This document shows, piece after piece, positions 32,753-40,810 of a stretch of 64,000 nucleotides of DNA. The notes under the pieces are model-generated. The model saw nothing but the letters and a program-made list of their open reading frames with translations. It was not told the origin of the DNA and made no database searches. Each line of letters starts with the position of its first letter. Within the stretch, counting starts at the first letter, position 1. Source of the DNA: Micromonospora sp. NBC_01699 (GTDB lineage Bacteria; Actinomycetota; Actinomycetes; Mycobacteriales; Micromonosporaceae); contig NZ_CP109199.1 in assembly GCF_036250065.1 (NCBI RefSeq), forward strand, positions 124,001 to 188,000, written 5' to 3'. A program made the translations under genes and the position numbers.

Positions 32753-33510
32753 CCGAGCCGAACGAGAAGCCCGACCAAGCCGAGCGAGGAGTACGGATGA
32801 CCGCGGCCCCGAACCCCCTGCTGAGCGCGAACGACCTGGTGAAGTCGTACGGGCGCACTCCGGCGCTGCGTGGGATCGACCTGGCGGTCGGCGTGGGTGA
32901 GATCGTGGCGATCACCGGCCCGAGCGGCTGCGGCAAGTCGACCCTGCTGCTCTGCCTGGCCGGCATTCTCCGCCCCGACTCCGGTGCGGTCCACTACGGC
33001 GAACACCGGCTCGACACCTGGTCGGAGGCGGCCCGCTCCCGGCTGCGCCGGACCGAGTTCGGGGTGCTGTTCCAGTTCGGCCAACTGGTGGCCGAACTGA
33101 CCGCGGTGGAGAACGTCGCGCTGCCGCTGCTGCTCGCCGGCACGGGGCGGCGAGCAGCGCGGTCGGCGGCACTGGCCTGGCTGGACCGGCTGGGCGTGGC
33201 CCACCTGGCCGACCAGCAGCCGGGCGAGATGTCCGGCGGGGAACAACAGCGGTGCGCGATGGCACGGGCGCTGGTGACCGAACCCCGGGTGCTCTTCGCC
33301 GACGAGCCGACCGGCGCGTTGGACGTACTCGCCGGGGAGCGGCTGCTGGGCGAGCTGATGCGGGTCGCCCGCGAGCAGCGGACCTCGGTGGTGCTGGTCA
33401 CCCACGAGACACGGGTGGCCGCCTACGCCGACCGGGAGGTCGCCCTCCGCGACGGTGAGATCGACCGGTCCGGGCTCGGGCTCGACACCCTGTTGACGAG
33501 TGCCGGATGA
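32749..33510 (+). CDS. ABC exporter ATPase (LolD/MacB type)
   Basis: A 253-residue ATP-binding subunit. Walker A GPSGCGKST, signature MSGGEQQRCAMARAL and Walker B RVLFADEPTGALD are present. Two starts are supported by ribosome sites: ATG 32749 (GGGAGG, overlapping the PadR stop as ATGA) and ATG 32797 (GAGGAG). The first adds sixteen residues, MTEPNEKPDQAERGVR, encoded by a segment that resembles the leader repeat at 6184-6257. Overlap with the permease gene (ATGA at 33507) shows an operon. Substrate unknown. Confidence 0.92.
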   Translation: MTEPNEKPDQAERGVRMTAAPNPLLSANDLVKSYGRTPALRGIDLAVGVGEIVAITGPSGCGKSTLLLCLAGILRPDSGAVHYGEHRLDTWSEAARSRLRRTEFGVLFQFGQLVAELTAVENVALPLLLAGTGRRAARSAALAWLDRLGVAHLADQQPGEMSGGEQQRCAMARALVTEPRVLFADEPTGALDVLAGERLLGELMRVAREQRTSVVLVTHETRVAAYADREVALRDGEIDRSGLGLDTLLTSAG

Positions 33511-35054
33511 CGCCCCCGACCCTGGTCCGGCTGGCCCTCGCCGGGACCCGTACGGACACCCTCCGGGTGGCGCTGACCGGGCTCAGTGCCACCCTGGCCA
33601 CACTCATCGGCCTGGCCGCCCTGACCGTGCTGGCCATTCCGACGCCGCCGTTGGTCGGCGACAACGAGTTGAGCCAGAACTCCAACCAGTACATCAACAA
33701 TGTGCTGATCGAGCCGGGGCTACGACCCGGAGTGGTGATCGCGCTGATCCTGCTCGCCATCCCGGTGTTGGCGCTGGCCGGTCAGTGCGCCCGGCTCGGC
33801 GCGCCGGCCCGGGACCGCCGGTTGGCCGGGATCCGGCTGGCCGGGGCCACACCGGGGCAGGCGGTCGCCATCATCGCCACCGAGACCGGGCTGGCCAGCC
33901 TGCTCGGCACCGGGTTCGGGTTCGTGGTCTACCTGGTCGGTCGGCAGGTGCTGCACCGGCCGAACGCCGAGGGCAGGCTGGCCCTGCCCACCGACGTACT
34001 GCCGGCGCCGGGCGCGCTGGTCGCCGTACTCGTCGGGTTGCCGCTGCTGACCGCGCTGATCGGCGCGGTCCTCGCCCGCCGGGTCGTGATCACCCCGCTC
34101 CACGTGTTCCGCCGGGTGCGGCGCGACCGGAGCCCGTGGCCCTGGCCCGGGGTGCTGATCGCGCTCGGCCTGGTCGCGGCCGGCAGTGCGGAGACGATCG
34201 GCCAACGGTACGGCGGGGACCAAGGCGTGATGATCCTGTTGCTGCTCGGCGGTGGGGTGCTGGCCGCGCTCGGGGTGGTGCTCGGCGCCGGTTGGTTCTC
34301 GTACACCTCGGGTCGGCTGCTGCACCGGTTCGGCCGGGGGCCGGCCGCGCTGCTGGCGGCCCGGCGGCTGATCGCCGATCCGTGGACCGGGAGCCGGACC
34401 TTCGGCGCGCTGCTGACCGCCGTGCTGTTCGGCGCGGGGGCGGCCGGCGTCCGGGCGCACTTCGTCGCCAGTGCGAACCTCCGGGACGAGGTCCAGCGCC
34501 GGCAAGCGCTGGTCGACGGCGGACCGCGGATCGTCGAGGTGGGGCAGGACGAGTTCTATTTTCGTACCATCGCGCTGATCGACGTGGCGGTGGTCGTCGC
34601 GCTGGTCATCGCCGCCGCCGGGCTGCTGGTCGCGCTCGTCGAGGGCATAGTGTCCCGCCGCAGGGCGTACGCCTCGCTCGTCGCGACCGGGGTGCCCGTG
34701 TCCGTACTCAGCCGGTCGGTCGCCTGGCAGGCGCTCACCCCGGTGGTGCCGGCGATCCTGCTGGCCCTGACGGTCGGGGTGTTCCTGGCCCGTGGCTATT
34801 TCGGTACGCCGAGCCACGGCGGGTACAGCTACGAGGTCTGCGACGCCGGCCCGGAGTTGTGCGGCGACCCGGCCACCGCGGCCCAGTACACCCGGACGGT
34901 GTCGGAGCCGCTGCTCACCGTCCCGCTGCCGGTACCCCTGCCCGAACTGGCGCTGTACGGGGCCGGTGCGCTCGGCGCGGTGCTGGTGACGGCCGGGATC
35001 GGGCTGCTCTTCCTGCGCCGCAGCACGGCACTGACCGAGCTGCGGGTGGGCTGA
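33507..35054 (+). CDS. FtsX-like ABC exporter permease
   Basis: A 515-residue permease with about eight to ten membrane segments in two halves, each containing an FtsX-type core, for example LAGIRLAGATPGQAVAIIATETGLASLLG (residues about 108-137) and YASLVATGVPVSVLSRSVAWQALTPVV (about 385-411). Unlike MacB there is only a modest extracytoplasmic domain near residues 315-350. ATG at 33507 overlaps the ATPase stop. With the PadR protein it forms a three-gene self-regulated export operon. Confidence 0.9.
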   Translation: MTPPTLVRLALAGTRTDTLRVALTGLSATLATLIGLAALTVLAIPTPPLVGDNELSQNSNQYINNVLIEPGLRPGVVIALILLAIPVLALAGQCARLGAPARDRRLAGIRLAGATPGQAVAIIATETGLASLLGTGFGFVVYLVGRQVLHRPNAEGRLALPTDVLPAPGALVAVLVGLPLLTALIGAVLARRVVITPLHVFRRVRRDRSPWPWPGVLIALGLVAAGSAETIGQRYGGDQGVMILLLLGGGVLAALGVVLGAGWFSYTSGRLLHRFGRGPAALLAARRLIADPWTGSRTFGALLTAVLFGAGAAGVRAHFVASANLRDEVQRRQALVDGGPRIVEVGQDEFYFRTIALIDVAVVVALVIAAAGLLVALVEGIVSRRRAYASLVATGVPVSVLSRSVAWQALTPVVPAILLALTVGVFLARGYFGTPSHGGYSYEVCDAGPELCGDPATAAQYTRTVSEPLLTVPLPVPLPELALYGAGALGAVLVTAGIGLLFLRRSTALTELRVG

Positions 35055-35058
35055 GCGG

Positions 35059-36159
35059 CTACTGCACCCGGACCACCAGGCCGGGTGAGGTGGGTGCGTG
35101 GTGCAGCCGCAGTCGGACGATCCGGGCGCGGGGCGGGATGTCGTAGACCACCGCGCCGCTCACCTGGTTGCCGGGATTTATCTCGCTGAGGAAGACCTGC
35201 TGGTCGGAGTTGGCGAGCACGCTCGCGCCGCTGTCCGCGCCGAACTGCTCGCCGTCCGGCCCGTAGGCCCGTTGCAGGGTGTCGGTGAAGAACACCGGCC
35301 GCTTGCCGACGTTGCGTACGGCCAGTTCGACCAGGCAGAACTGGCCGAGCGCGGCCTGGTTCACCAACGGGTCACCGACCCGACCGACGCCGCATCTGAC
35401 CTCGCGTACCAGGAATTCGAGGTCGCCGTCGCGGCCGGGCTGGTTCAGCCCGACGATCCGCTGGCCCCGGTTCTCCACCTCGGCGTAGAGGTCGCCGCCC
35501 CAGGTCAGCGCCGTTCCGACCACCCCGGCACAGCAGCAGAGCACCAGGGCCATGCTGACCCCGAGCAGCAGCCAGAGGCGCCTGCGCCGTTCCGGCGCCG
35601 GGTACGGGTGCTCCGGCGGCTCGTCCAGCCAGGGCGCCTGGTCCGGCCAGTACGGTCCCGGCTCGTCCGGGTGCGGCTGCTCGGAATCCGGCCGGTCGGC
35701 GTACGGCTGCTCCTCGGAATGGAACGCCGACGGGTCGGAGTGGGACGCCGACGAATCGGAGGAGGAGGCCGACGGGTCGGCGTACGGCGATGGTTGGTCG
35801 GGGGGCGGCGGCCAGGGGTCGCCGCCGATCGGCGGAGCCACGGCGGGCGTGTCCGGGGTGGACCAGTCCGGCGGTCGGTCGGGCGGCTGCGCCTCCGGCG
35901 GTCCGGCGGGTGGTCGCGCCCGCGCCGGATCGGTGACGGGTGGTGGGGGTGGCGGGTCGTCCAGGTAGGGGCCGCCCTCCGGGTCGGGGGTCGGCTCGCG
36001 GGTGGGCGGGTCCGGGTCCACCGACCAGGTCCAGGGCTGGGCGTGCGGGCCGGACTGGTCCGGTGGACCGTAGGCGGGGGCCGGTTCGGACGACGGTGAT
36101 CGGTGGGGATCCGGGGACGGCTCGGGCGGGCCGCTCTCCGGCGGGTCGGGCGTGGGCAT
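35059..36159 (-). CDS. DUF4352-type membrane-anchored protein
   Basis: A 366-residue protein. Residues 1-190 are proline/aspartate/serine-rich and look disordered, one membrane helix follows (about 193-215, with three consecutive cysteines), and the outer part (about 225-366) resembles DUF4352/telokin-like beta-sandwich domains: FCLVELAVRNVGKRPVFFTDTLQRAYGPDG. The domain is thought to bind ligands or partners at the surface; function is unknown. The ATG at 36159 is preceded by GGGGGA. It is convergent with the ABC permease gene, only four bases apart. Confidence 0.8.
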   Translation of the reverse strand: MPTPDPPESGPPEPSPDPHRSPSSEPAPAYGPPDQSGPHAQPWTWSVDPDPPTREPTPDPEGGPYLDDPPPPPPVTDPARARPPAGPPEAQPPDRPPDWSTPDTPAVAPPIGGDPWPPPPDQPSPYADPSASSSDSSASHSDPSAFHSEEQPYADRPDSEQPHPDEPGPYWPDQAPWLDEPPEHPYPAPERRRRLWLLLGVSMALVLCCCAGVVGTALTWGGDLYAEVENRGQRIVGLNQPGRDGDLEFLVREVRCGVGRVGDPLVNQAALGQFCLVELAVRNVGKRPVFFTDTLQRAYGPDGEQFGADSGASVLANSDQQVFLSEINPGNQVSGAVVYDIPPRARIVRLRLHHAPTSPGLVVRVQ

Positions 36160-36280
36160 CGCGGTCCCCCGATCACGCGGAACACTTTGCCTGATTCTAG
36201 GCTTTAGTGCTGCTTTGCCCGTTCAAGATCGGGGTTTCCGGTGTCGGATGCCGGACCCGTTCCTGCGGCATGATGATCGA

Positions 36281-37225
36281 ATGGATCTGGTGACGCTGCA
36301 CGACATCCGGGCCGCCGCGTCACGGATCGCCGGCCGGGTCGTGCGTACCCCGCTGCTGCCCACCGGCTGGGATCCGGAGCTCTGGCTCAAGCCGGAGAGC
36401 CTCCAGCCGGTCGGCTCGTTCAAACTGCGCGGCGCGACCAACGCGGTCGCCCGGCTGACCGAGGCCCAGCGGGCCCGTGGCGTGGTCACACACTCCTCCG
36501 GCAACCACGGCCAGGCGCTCGCGTACGCGGCCCGCGCCGCCCGGGTGCCGTGCACGGTGGTGATCCCGGAGGGCGCACCCGCGATCAAGATCGAACAGGT
36601 GCGTACGCTCGGCGCCGAGGTGCTGCTCGTGCCGCCCGCCGAGCGGTTGAGCACCGCCGAGCGGATCGTCGCCGAGCGGGGCCGGACGCTGATCCCGCCG
36701 TACGACGACCGGCAGGTCATCGCCGGGCAGGGCACGATCGGGCTGGAGATCGTCGAGGACCTGCCCGAGGTCGACGTGGTGCTGGTGCCGGTCGGCGGCG
36801 GTGGCCTCTCCTCCGGCGTCGCCACCGCGATCAAGGCGCTCTCCCCGTCGACCCGCGTCTACGGCGCGGAACCCGCGTACGCGGCCGACGCGCAGGAGTC
36901 GCTGGCCACCGGTGAACTCGTCGTCTGGGACCTGGCCCGCACCCACCGGACCAGCGCCGACGGGCTGCGTACCAGCCTCGCCGAGCTGACCCTGGCGCAC
37001 CTGCGGGAACACCTCGACGGCATCGTCACCGTCACCGAGGACGAGATCGCCGCCGCCACCGCCCACCTGGTCCGCCGGGCCCGGCTGGTGGTCGAGCCGA
37101 GCGGCGCGGTGGCCACCGCCGCCCGGCTGTTCCGTCCGGCCGAGTTGCCGCCCGGCCGGACGGTAGCGGTGATCAGCGGCGGCAACGTGGATCCGGCCGT
37201 ACTGGCCGCCGCGGCGATCGCCTGA
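36281..37225 (+). CDS. Threonine/serine dehydratase, PLP-dependent
   Basis: A 314-residue fold-type II enzyme. The PLP lysine is in GSFKLRGA (near residue 48), the SSGNHGQA loop binds the cofactor, and VPVGGGGLSSG is the phosphate-binding glycine loop. The family includes threonine deaminase, serine racemase and diaminopropionate-type enzymes; there is no ACT regulatory domain, so it is more like the catabolic or serine-racemase types. The ATG at 36281 is chosen by family start and lies six bases after CATGAT. It is convergent with the glucanase gene across a perfect stem-loop. Confidence 0.9.
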   Translation: MDLVTLHDIRAAASRIAGRVVRTPLLPTGWDPELWLKPESLQPVGSFKLRGATNAVARLTEAQRARGVVTHSSGNHGQALAYAARAARVPCTVVIPEGAPAIKIEQVRTLGAEVLLVPPAERLSTAERIVAERGRTLIPPYDDRQVIAGQGTIGLEIVEDLPEVDVVLVPVGGGGLSSGVATAIKALSPSTRVYGAEPAYAADAQESLATGELVVWDLARTHRTSADGLRTSLAELTLAHLREHLDGIVTVTEDEIAAATAHLVRRARLVVEPSGAVATAARLFRPAELPPGRTVAVISGGNVDPAVLAAAAIA

Positions 37226-37245
37226 GCGGATCCCCCCGCTCAGGC
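37220..37245. terminator. Bidirectional stem-loop terminator
   Basis: Perfect 10-bp stem (37220-37229 with 37236-37245) and a 6-base loop. The dehydratase TGA lies inside the left arm. It separates convergent genes. Confidence 0.75.
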
Positions 37246-37261
37246 GAACACCGTCACCGGC

Positions 37262-38500
37262 TCAGCCGCGCCGCCACTTCTGGTTCGCGCCGCCGCCACA
37301 GGTCCAGAGCTGGAGCTTGGCGCCGTTGGCGGTGCTCCAGTCGCGTACGTCGACGCACTTGTTCGCCTGCGGGTTGACCAGGTCACCGGCGCCGCTGAGG
37401 ACGAACTGCTGGGCCGCGTTGCCGCTGCACGTGGCCAGTTGGATGTTCGCGCCGTTGGCGACCGACCCCCAGGCCACGTCCATGCACTTGCCCAGCGCCC
37501 GGACCGTGCCGTCGCCGGGGAAGCTCCACCGCTGGGCGTCGGTGCCGTTGCAGTCCCACAGTTGCAGGAGGGCGCCGTCGGTCGGCGTACCGCCGGGCAC
37601 GTCGACGCACTTGTTGCCGTACCCGATCAGTGAGCCGCCGGTGGGCGGCGGGCCGCCACCGGTGTTCCAGGCGTAGACCCGGACGTAGTCGATCAGCATC
37701 TGCTGCGGCATCTGGGTGCTGCCGTCGGGGTAGCCGGGCCAGTAGCCGCCGACCGCCACGTTCATGATCATGAAGAACGGGTGGTTGTAAACCCACGGGT
37801 TGCCGCGCAGGTCGGCGGCGGTCTTGCGGGCGTACTGGATGCCGTCGACGTACCAGGTCACCGAGTCCGGCGCCCAGTCCACGGTGAAGGTGTGGAAGGC
37901 GTCGGCGAACGCCTGGCCGCCGGGCAGGCTGTACGCGCTGCTGATCGCGCTGCCACCGGAGTAGCCCGGCCCGTGCAGGGTGCCGTAGACCGTGTTCGGC
38001 TCCCGGCCGATGTTCTCCATGATGTCGATCTCGCCGTTGCCCGGCCAGCCCTGCGAGCCGGTGCCGAGCATCCAGAACGCCGGCCAGATGCCCTGGCCGC
38101 GCGGGATCTTCAGGCGGGCCTCGTAGCGGCCGTACGTCTGGGTGAACCGGTCCGCGGTCAGCAGGCGGGCCGAGGTGTACTGGCAGGTGCCGTAGTGGCA
38201 CTGGTAGTTGGCCGGGTTCTCCCGGCGGGCGGTGATCACCATGTTGCCGGCGCCGTCGTGCGCGGCGTTGCGGGTGGAGTTGGTGTAGTACTGCTGCTCG
38301 TTGTTGCCCCAGCCGCTGCCACCGATGTCGAACTTCCACTTGCCGCCGTCGGGGCTGGTGCCCGCGGCTCCGTTGAACTCGTCGCTCCAGGTCAGTGCGC
38401 CCGGCGCCGCCTGGGCGACGCCGGATGCCGGAGCCGTCAGCAGGGTGGCCAGGCTAGCCCCGAGCAGGGCGAGTGCCAGGGCGGTCCGTCGTATACGCAT
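37262..38500 (-). CDS. Secreted GH16 beta-glucanase with ricin-type lectin domain
   Basis: A 412-residue extracellular enzyme expected to cleave beta-1,3- (laminarin-like) glucans. The signal peptide (residues 1-32, AQAAPG cleavage region) is followed by the GH16 domain with catalytic motif GEIDIMENIG; Glu157 is the nucleophile and Glu162 the acid/base, with Asp159 between. After a short PPPTGG linker, a ricin B-type CBM13 domain carries three repeats (GNKCVDVPGG, GKCMDVAWGS, NKCVDVRDWS, each ending in a QxW-like motif). The ATG at 38500 lacks an obvious ribosome site. Confidence 0.95.
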   Translation of the reverse strand: MRIRRTALALALLGASLATLLTAPASGVAQAAPGALTWSDEFNGAAGTSPDGGKWKFDIGGSGWGNNEQQYYTNSTRNAAHDGAGNMVITARRENPANYQCHYGTCQYTSARLLTADRFTQTYGRYEARLKIPRGQGIWPAFWMLGTGSQGWPGNGEIDIMENIGREPNTVYGTLHGPGYSGGSAISSAYSLPGGQAFADAFHTFTVDWAPDSVTWYVDGIQYARKTAADLRGNPWVYNHPFFMIMNVAVGGYWPGYPDGSTQMPQQMLIDYVRVYAWNTGGGPPPTGGSLIGYGNKCVDVPGGTPTDGALLQLWDCNGTDAQRWSFPGDGTVRALGKCMDVAWGSVANGANIQLATCSGNAAQQFVLSGAGDLVNPQANKCVDVRDWSTANGAKLQLWTCGGGANQKWRRG

Positions 38501-38543
38501 GGAAATACTTCTATAACATGATGACGCTTTCTGGCAAGGTTGT

Positions 38544-38557
38544 TAACTAATAACTAA
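38544..38557. promoter_or_regulatory. Direct repeat upstream of the glucanase gene
   Basis: TAACTAA occurs twice in tandem, about 44-57 bases before the glucanase start, in the most AT-rich stretch of the region. It is a candidate site for a carbohydrate-responsive regulator or a strong promoter. Confidence 0.35.
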
Positions 38558-38624
38558 GTCAATTCCGGCAAAGAACGGCGGATCGCCGGGCCCCGTCGGA
38601 CCCGGCGATCATCGCGTACGGCCC

Positions 38625-40715
38625 TCAGGCGGTCAGCCCGAACCGGTCCAGCGTCCAGGCGTTGATGAACGCCTCCTCGCGCCACGAGTCGTAGCGCCCG
38701 CTCGGCCCGCCGTGCCCGGCCCCCATCTCCGTCTTCAGCAGGTACGACCCGCCCGGCGCCACCGCCCGCAGCCGGGCGATCCACTTCGCCGGCTCGTGGT
38801 ACAGCACCCGCGTGTCGTTCAGGCTGGTCACCGCGAGGATCGCCGGATAGTCCACGGCCGACACGTTCTCGTACGGCGTGTACGACTTCATGTACGCGTA
38901 CACCTCCGGGTCGGCCAGCGGGTTGCCCCACTCCTCCCACTCGGTCACGGTCAGTGGCAGCGACGGGTCCAGGATCGAGTTCAGCGCGTCGACGAACGGC
39001 ACCTGCGCCACGATCCCGGCGAACGCGTCCGGCGCCAGGTTCGCCACCGCGCCCATCAGCAGCCCACCGGCCGACGCGCCCCGCGCCACCAGCTTGTCCG
39101 CCGACGTCCAGTCGGACTTCACCAGGTGCCGGGCGACCGCGACGAAGTCGGTGAAGGTGTTCTTCTTCGCCAGCATCTTGCCCTCGTCGTACCAGTGCCG
39201 GCCCAGCTCACCGCCGCCACGGATGTGCGCCACCGCGAAGATCACGCCCCGGTCCAGCAGGGACAGTCGGTAGATGGAGAACCACGGGTCCATGCTCGCC
39301 TCGTACGACCCGTAGCCGTAGAGCAGACACGGGGCCGAGCCGTCGCGGGGCGTACCGACGCGGGCGACCAGCGACACCGGCACCCGCGTGCCGTCGTCGG
39401 CCAGCGCCCAGACCCGGTGCTGCTCGTACGCGGCCGGGTCGAAGTCGCCCAGCACCGGCTTGCGCTTGCGCAGCACCATCGCCCGGGTCACCAGGTCGTA
39501 GTCGTAGACCGAGTCCGGGGTGACCATCGAGGTGTACCGCAGTCGCACGGTGTCGGTCTGGTACTCCGGGTTGCTGTCGAGGCCGACGCTGTAGATCGGC
39601 TCGGGGAACTCGATGTCGTAGAAGTCGGTGCTGCCGGCGGTGAGCACCCGCAGCCCGGTCAGGCCCTCGTTGCGCAGCGACACCACCAGGTGGTTCGCGA
39701 ACGCGTCCACCGACTCCAGTCGGACGCCGGGGGTGTGGTCGATCATCGGCACCCAGTCACCGGGACTGTCCGCCGACGTGTACGCCAGCGCGAAGTCCTC
39801 GGCGCCGTCGTTGTGCAGGACCAGGAACCGGTGCCCGTGGTGCTCGATCGAGTATTCGACGCCCTGCCGGCGCGGGGCGATCACCGCCGGCTCGCCGGTC
39901 GGGTTGCCGGCCGGGATGACCCGTACCTCGCTGCTGACCTTGCTGTGCGAGTCGATGACGATGAACTTCTCCGACCGGGTCAGCTCGACACCGACCCAGA
40001 ACCGCTCGTCGTCCTCCTGGTAGACCACCACGTCGTCGGCGGCCGGCGCGCCGACGGTGTGCCGCCACACCTGGTTCGGCCGCCATGCCTCGTCCACGGT
40101 CAGGTAGAACAGGGTGGATCCGTCGCCGGACCAGGCGGAGCCGTAGAAGGTGTCCGGCACCTCGTCGGCGAGCACCTCGCCGGTCCGGAGGTCCTTGACC
40201 CGCAGCGTGAAGCGCTCGTCCCCGGCGAAGTCGGTCGAGTACGCCAGCCAGCGCCCGTCCGGGCTGACGTCGAAGGTGCCGAGGGCGAAGAAGTCCTGCC
40301 CCTGCGCGAGCAGGTTGCCGTCGAGCAGGATCTCCTCACCGGCCAGCGGGGCACCGTCGCCGGTCGCCGGGGGCTCGGTCTCACCGTCGGCGACCGGGCG
40401 CCGGCACTGGATGCCGTACTGCTGGCCCTCCACCGTGCGGGTGTAGTACCAGTAGCCGCCCTTGCGGGCCGGCACCGACAGGTCCGTCTCCTGGATGCGC
40501 TCCTTCGTCTCGCCGAAGAGCGTCTCCCGCAGGGCGGCCAGTGGTGCGGTGACCGCGTCGGTGTGGTCGTTCTCGGCGGTCAGGTAGGCGATCGTCGCCG
40601 GGTCCTCCTTGTTCGCCAGCCACGCGTACTCGTCGATGACGGTGTCGTCGTGGTGGGTGCGCTCGGTGGGGATCCGGTTGGCGACGGGGGCGGCGACGGG
40701 CGTCTCAGTGCTCAC
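38625..40715 (-). CDS. S9 family prolyl oligopeptidase/oligopeptidase B
   Basis: A 696-residue cytoplasmic serine peptidase. The N-terminal beta-propeller part includes DEYAWLANKEDPATIAYLTAEN; the alpha/beta-hydrolase domain has the nucleophile motif GASAGG (Ser548), then the aspartate in SLNDTRV and the histidine in GAGHGGPSGR. The GGGELGRHWYDEGKMLAKKNTF region fits oligopeptidase B, which cuts after basic residues. No signal peptide. GTG at 40715 is preceded by TAACGT seven bases away, so the start is probably leaderless; a longer in-frame start at 41057 would overlap the divergent gene and is rejected. Confidence 0.92.
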   Translation of the reverse strand: MSTETPVAAPVANRIPTERTHHDDTVIDEYAWLANKEDPATIAYLTAENDHTDAVTAPLAALRETLFGETKERIQETDLSVPARKGGYWYYTRTVEGQQYGIQCRRPVADGETEPPATGDGAPLAGEEILLDGNLLAQGQDFFALGTFDVSPDGRWLAYSTDFAGDERFTLRVKDLRTGEVLADEVPDTFYGSAWSGDGSTLFYLTVDEAWRPNQVWRHTVGAPAADDVVVYQEDDERFWVGVELTRSEKFIVIDSHSKVSSEVRVIPAGNPTGEPAVIAPRRQGVEYSIEHHGHRFLVLHNDGAEDFALAYTSADSPGDWVPMIDHTPGVRLESVDAFANHLVVSLRNEGLTGLRVLTAGSTDFYDIEFPEPIYSVGLDSNPEYQTDTVRLRYTSMVTPDSVYDYDLVTRAMVLRKRKPVLGDFDPAAYEQHRVWALADDGTRVPVSLVARVGTPRDGSAPCLLYGYGSYEASMDPWFSIYRLSLLDRGVIFAVAHIRGGGELGRHWYDEGKMLAKKNTFTDFVAVARHLVKSDWTSADKLVARGASAGGLLMGAVANLAPDAFAGIVAQVPFVDALNSILDPSLPLTVTEWEEWGNPLADPEVYAYMKSYTPYENVSAVDYPAILAVTSLNDTRVLYHEPAKWIARLRAVAPGGSYLLKTEMGAGHGGPSGRYDSWREEAFINAWTLDRFGLTA

Positions 40716-40786
40716 CCCGGCCACGTTACCGCCCCTGTCCCCACCCCCGCGCCTCGCCGGTCCGGCGCCGACCATCGGCAAAAGAT

Positions 40787-40802
40787 TCGAACATGTGTAC
40801 GA
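40787..40802. promoter_or_regulatory. LexA-like box at the FAD-oxidase start
   Basis: TCGAAC-ATGT-GTACGA matches the LexA consensus in 11 of 12 defined positions. It overlaps TACGAT (40798-40803), the -10 box ending seven bases before GTG 40811. Confidence 0.5.
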
Positions 40803-40810
40803 TAAGCGCC

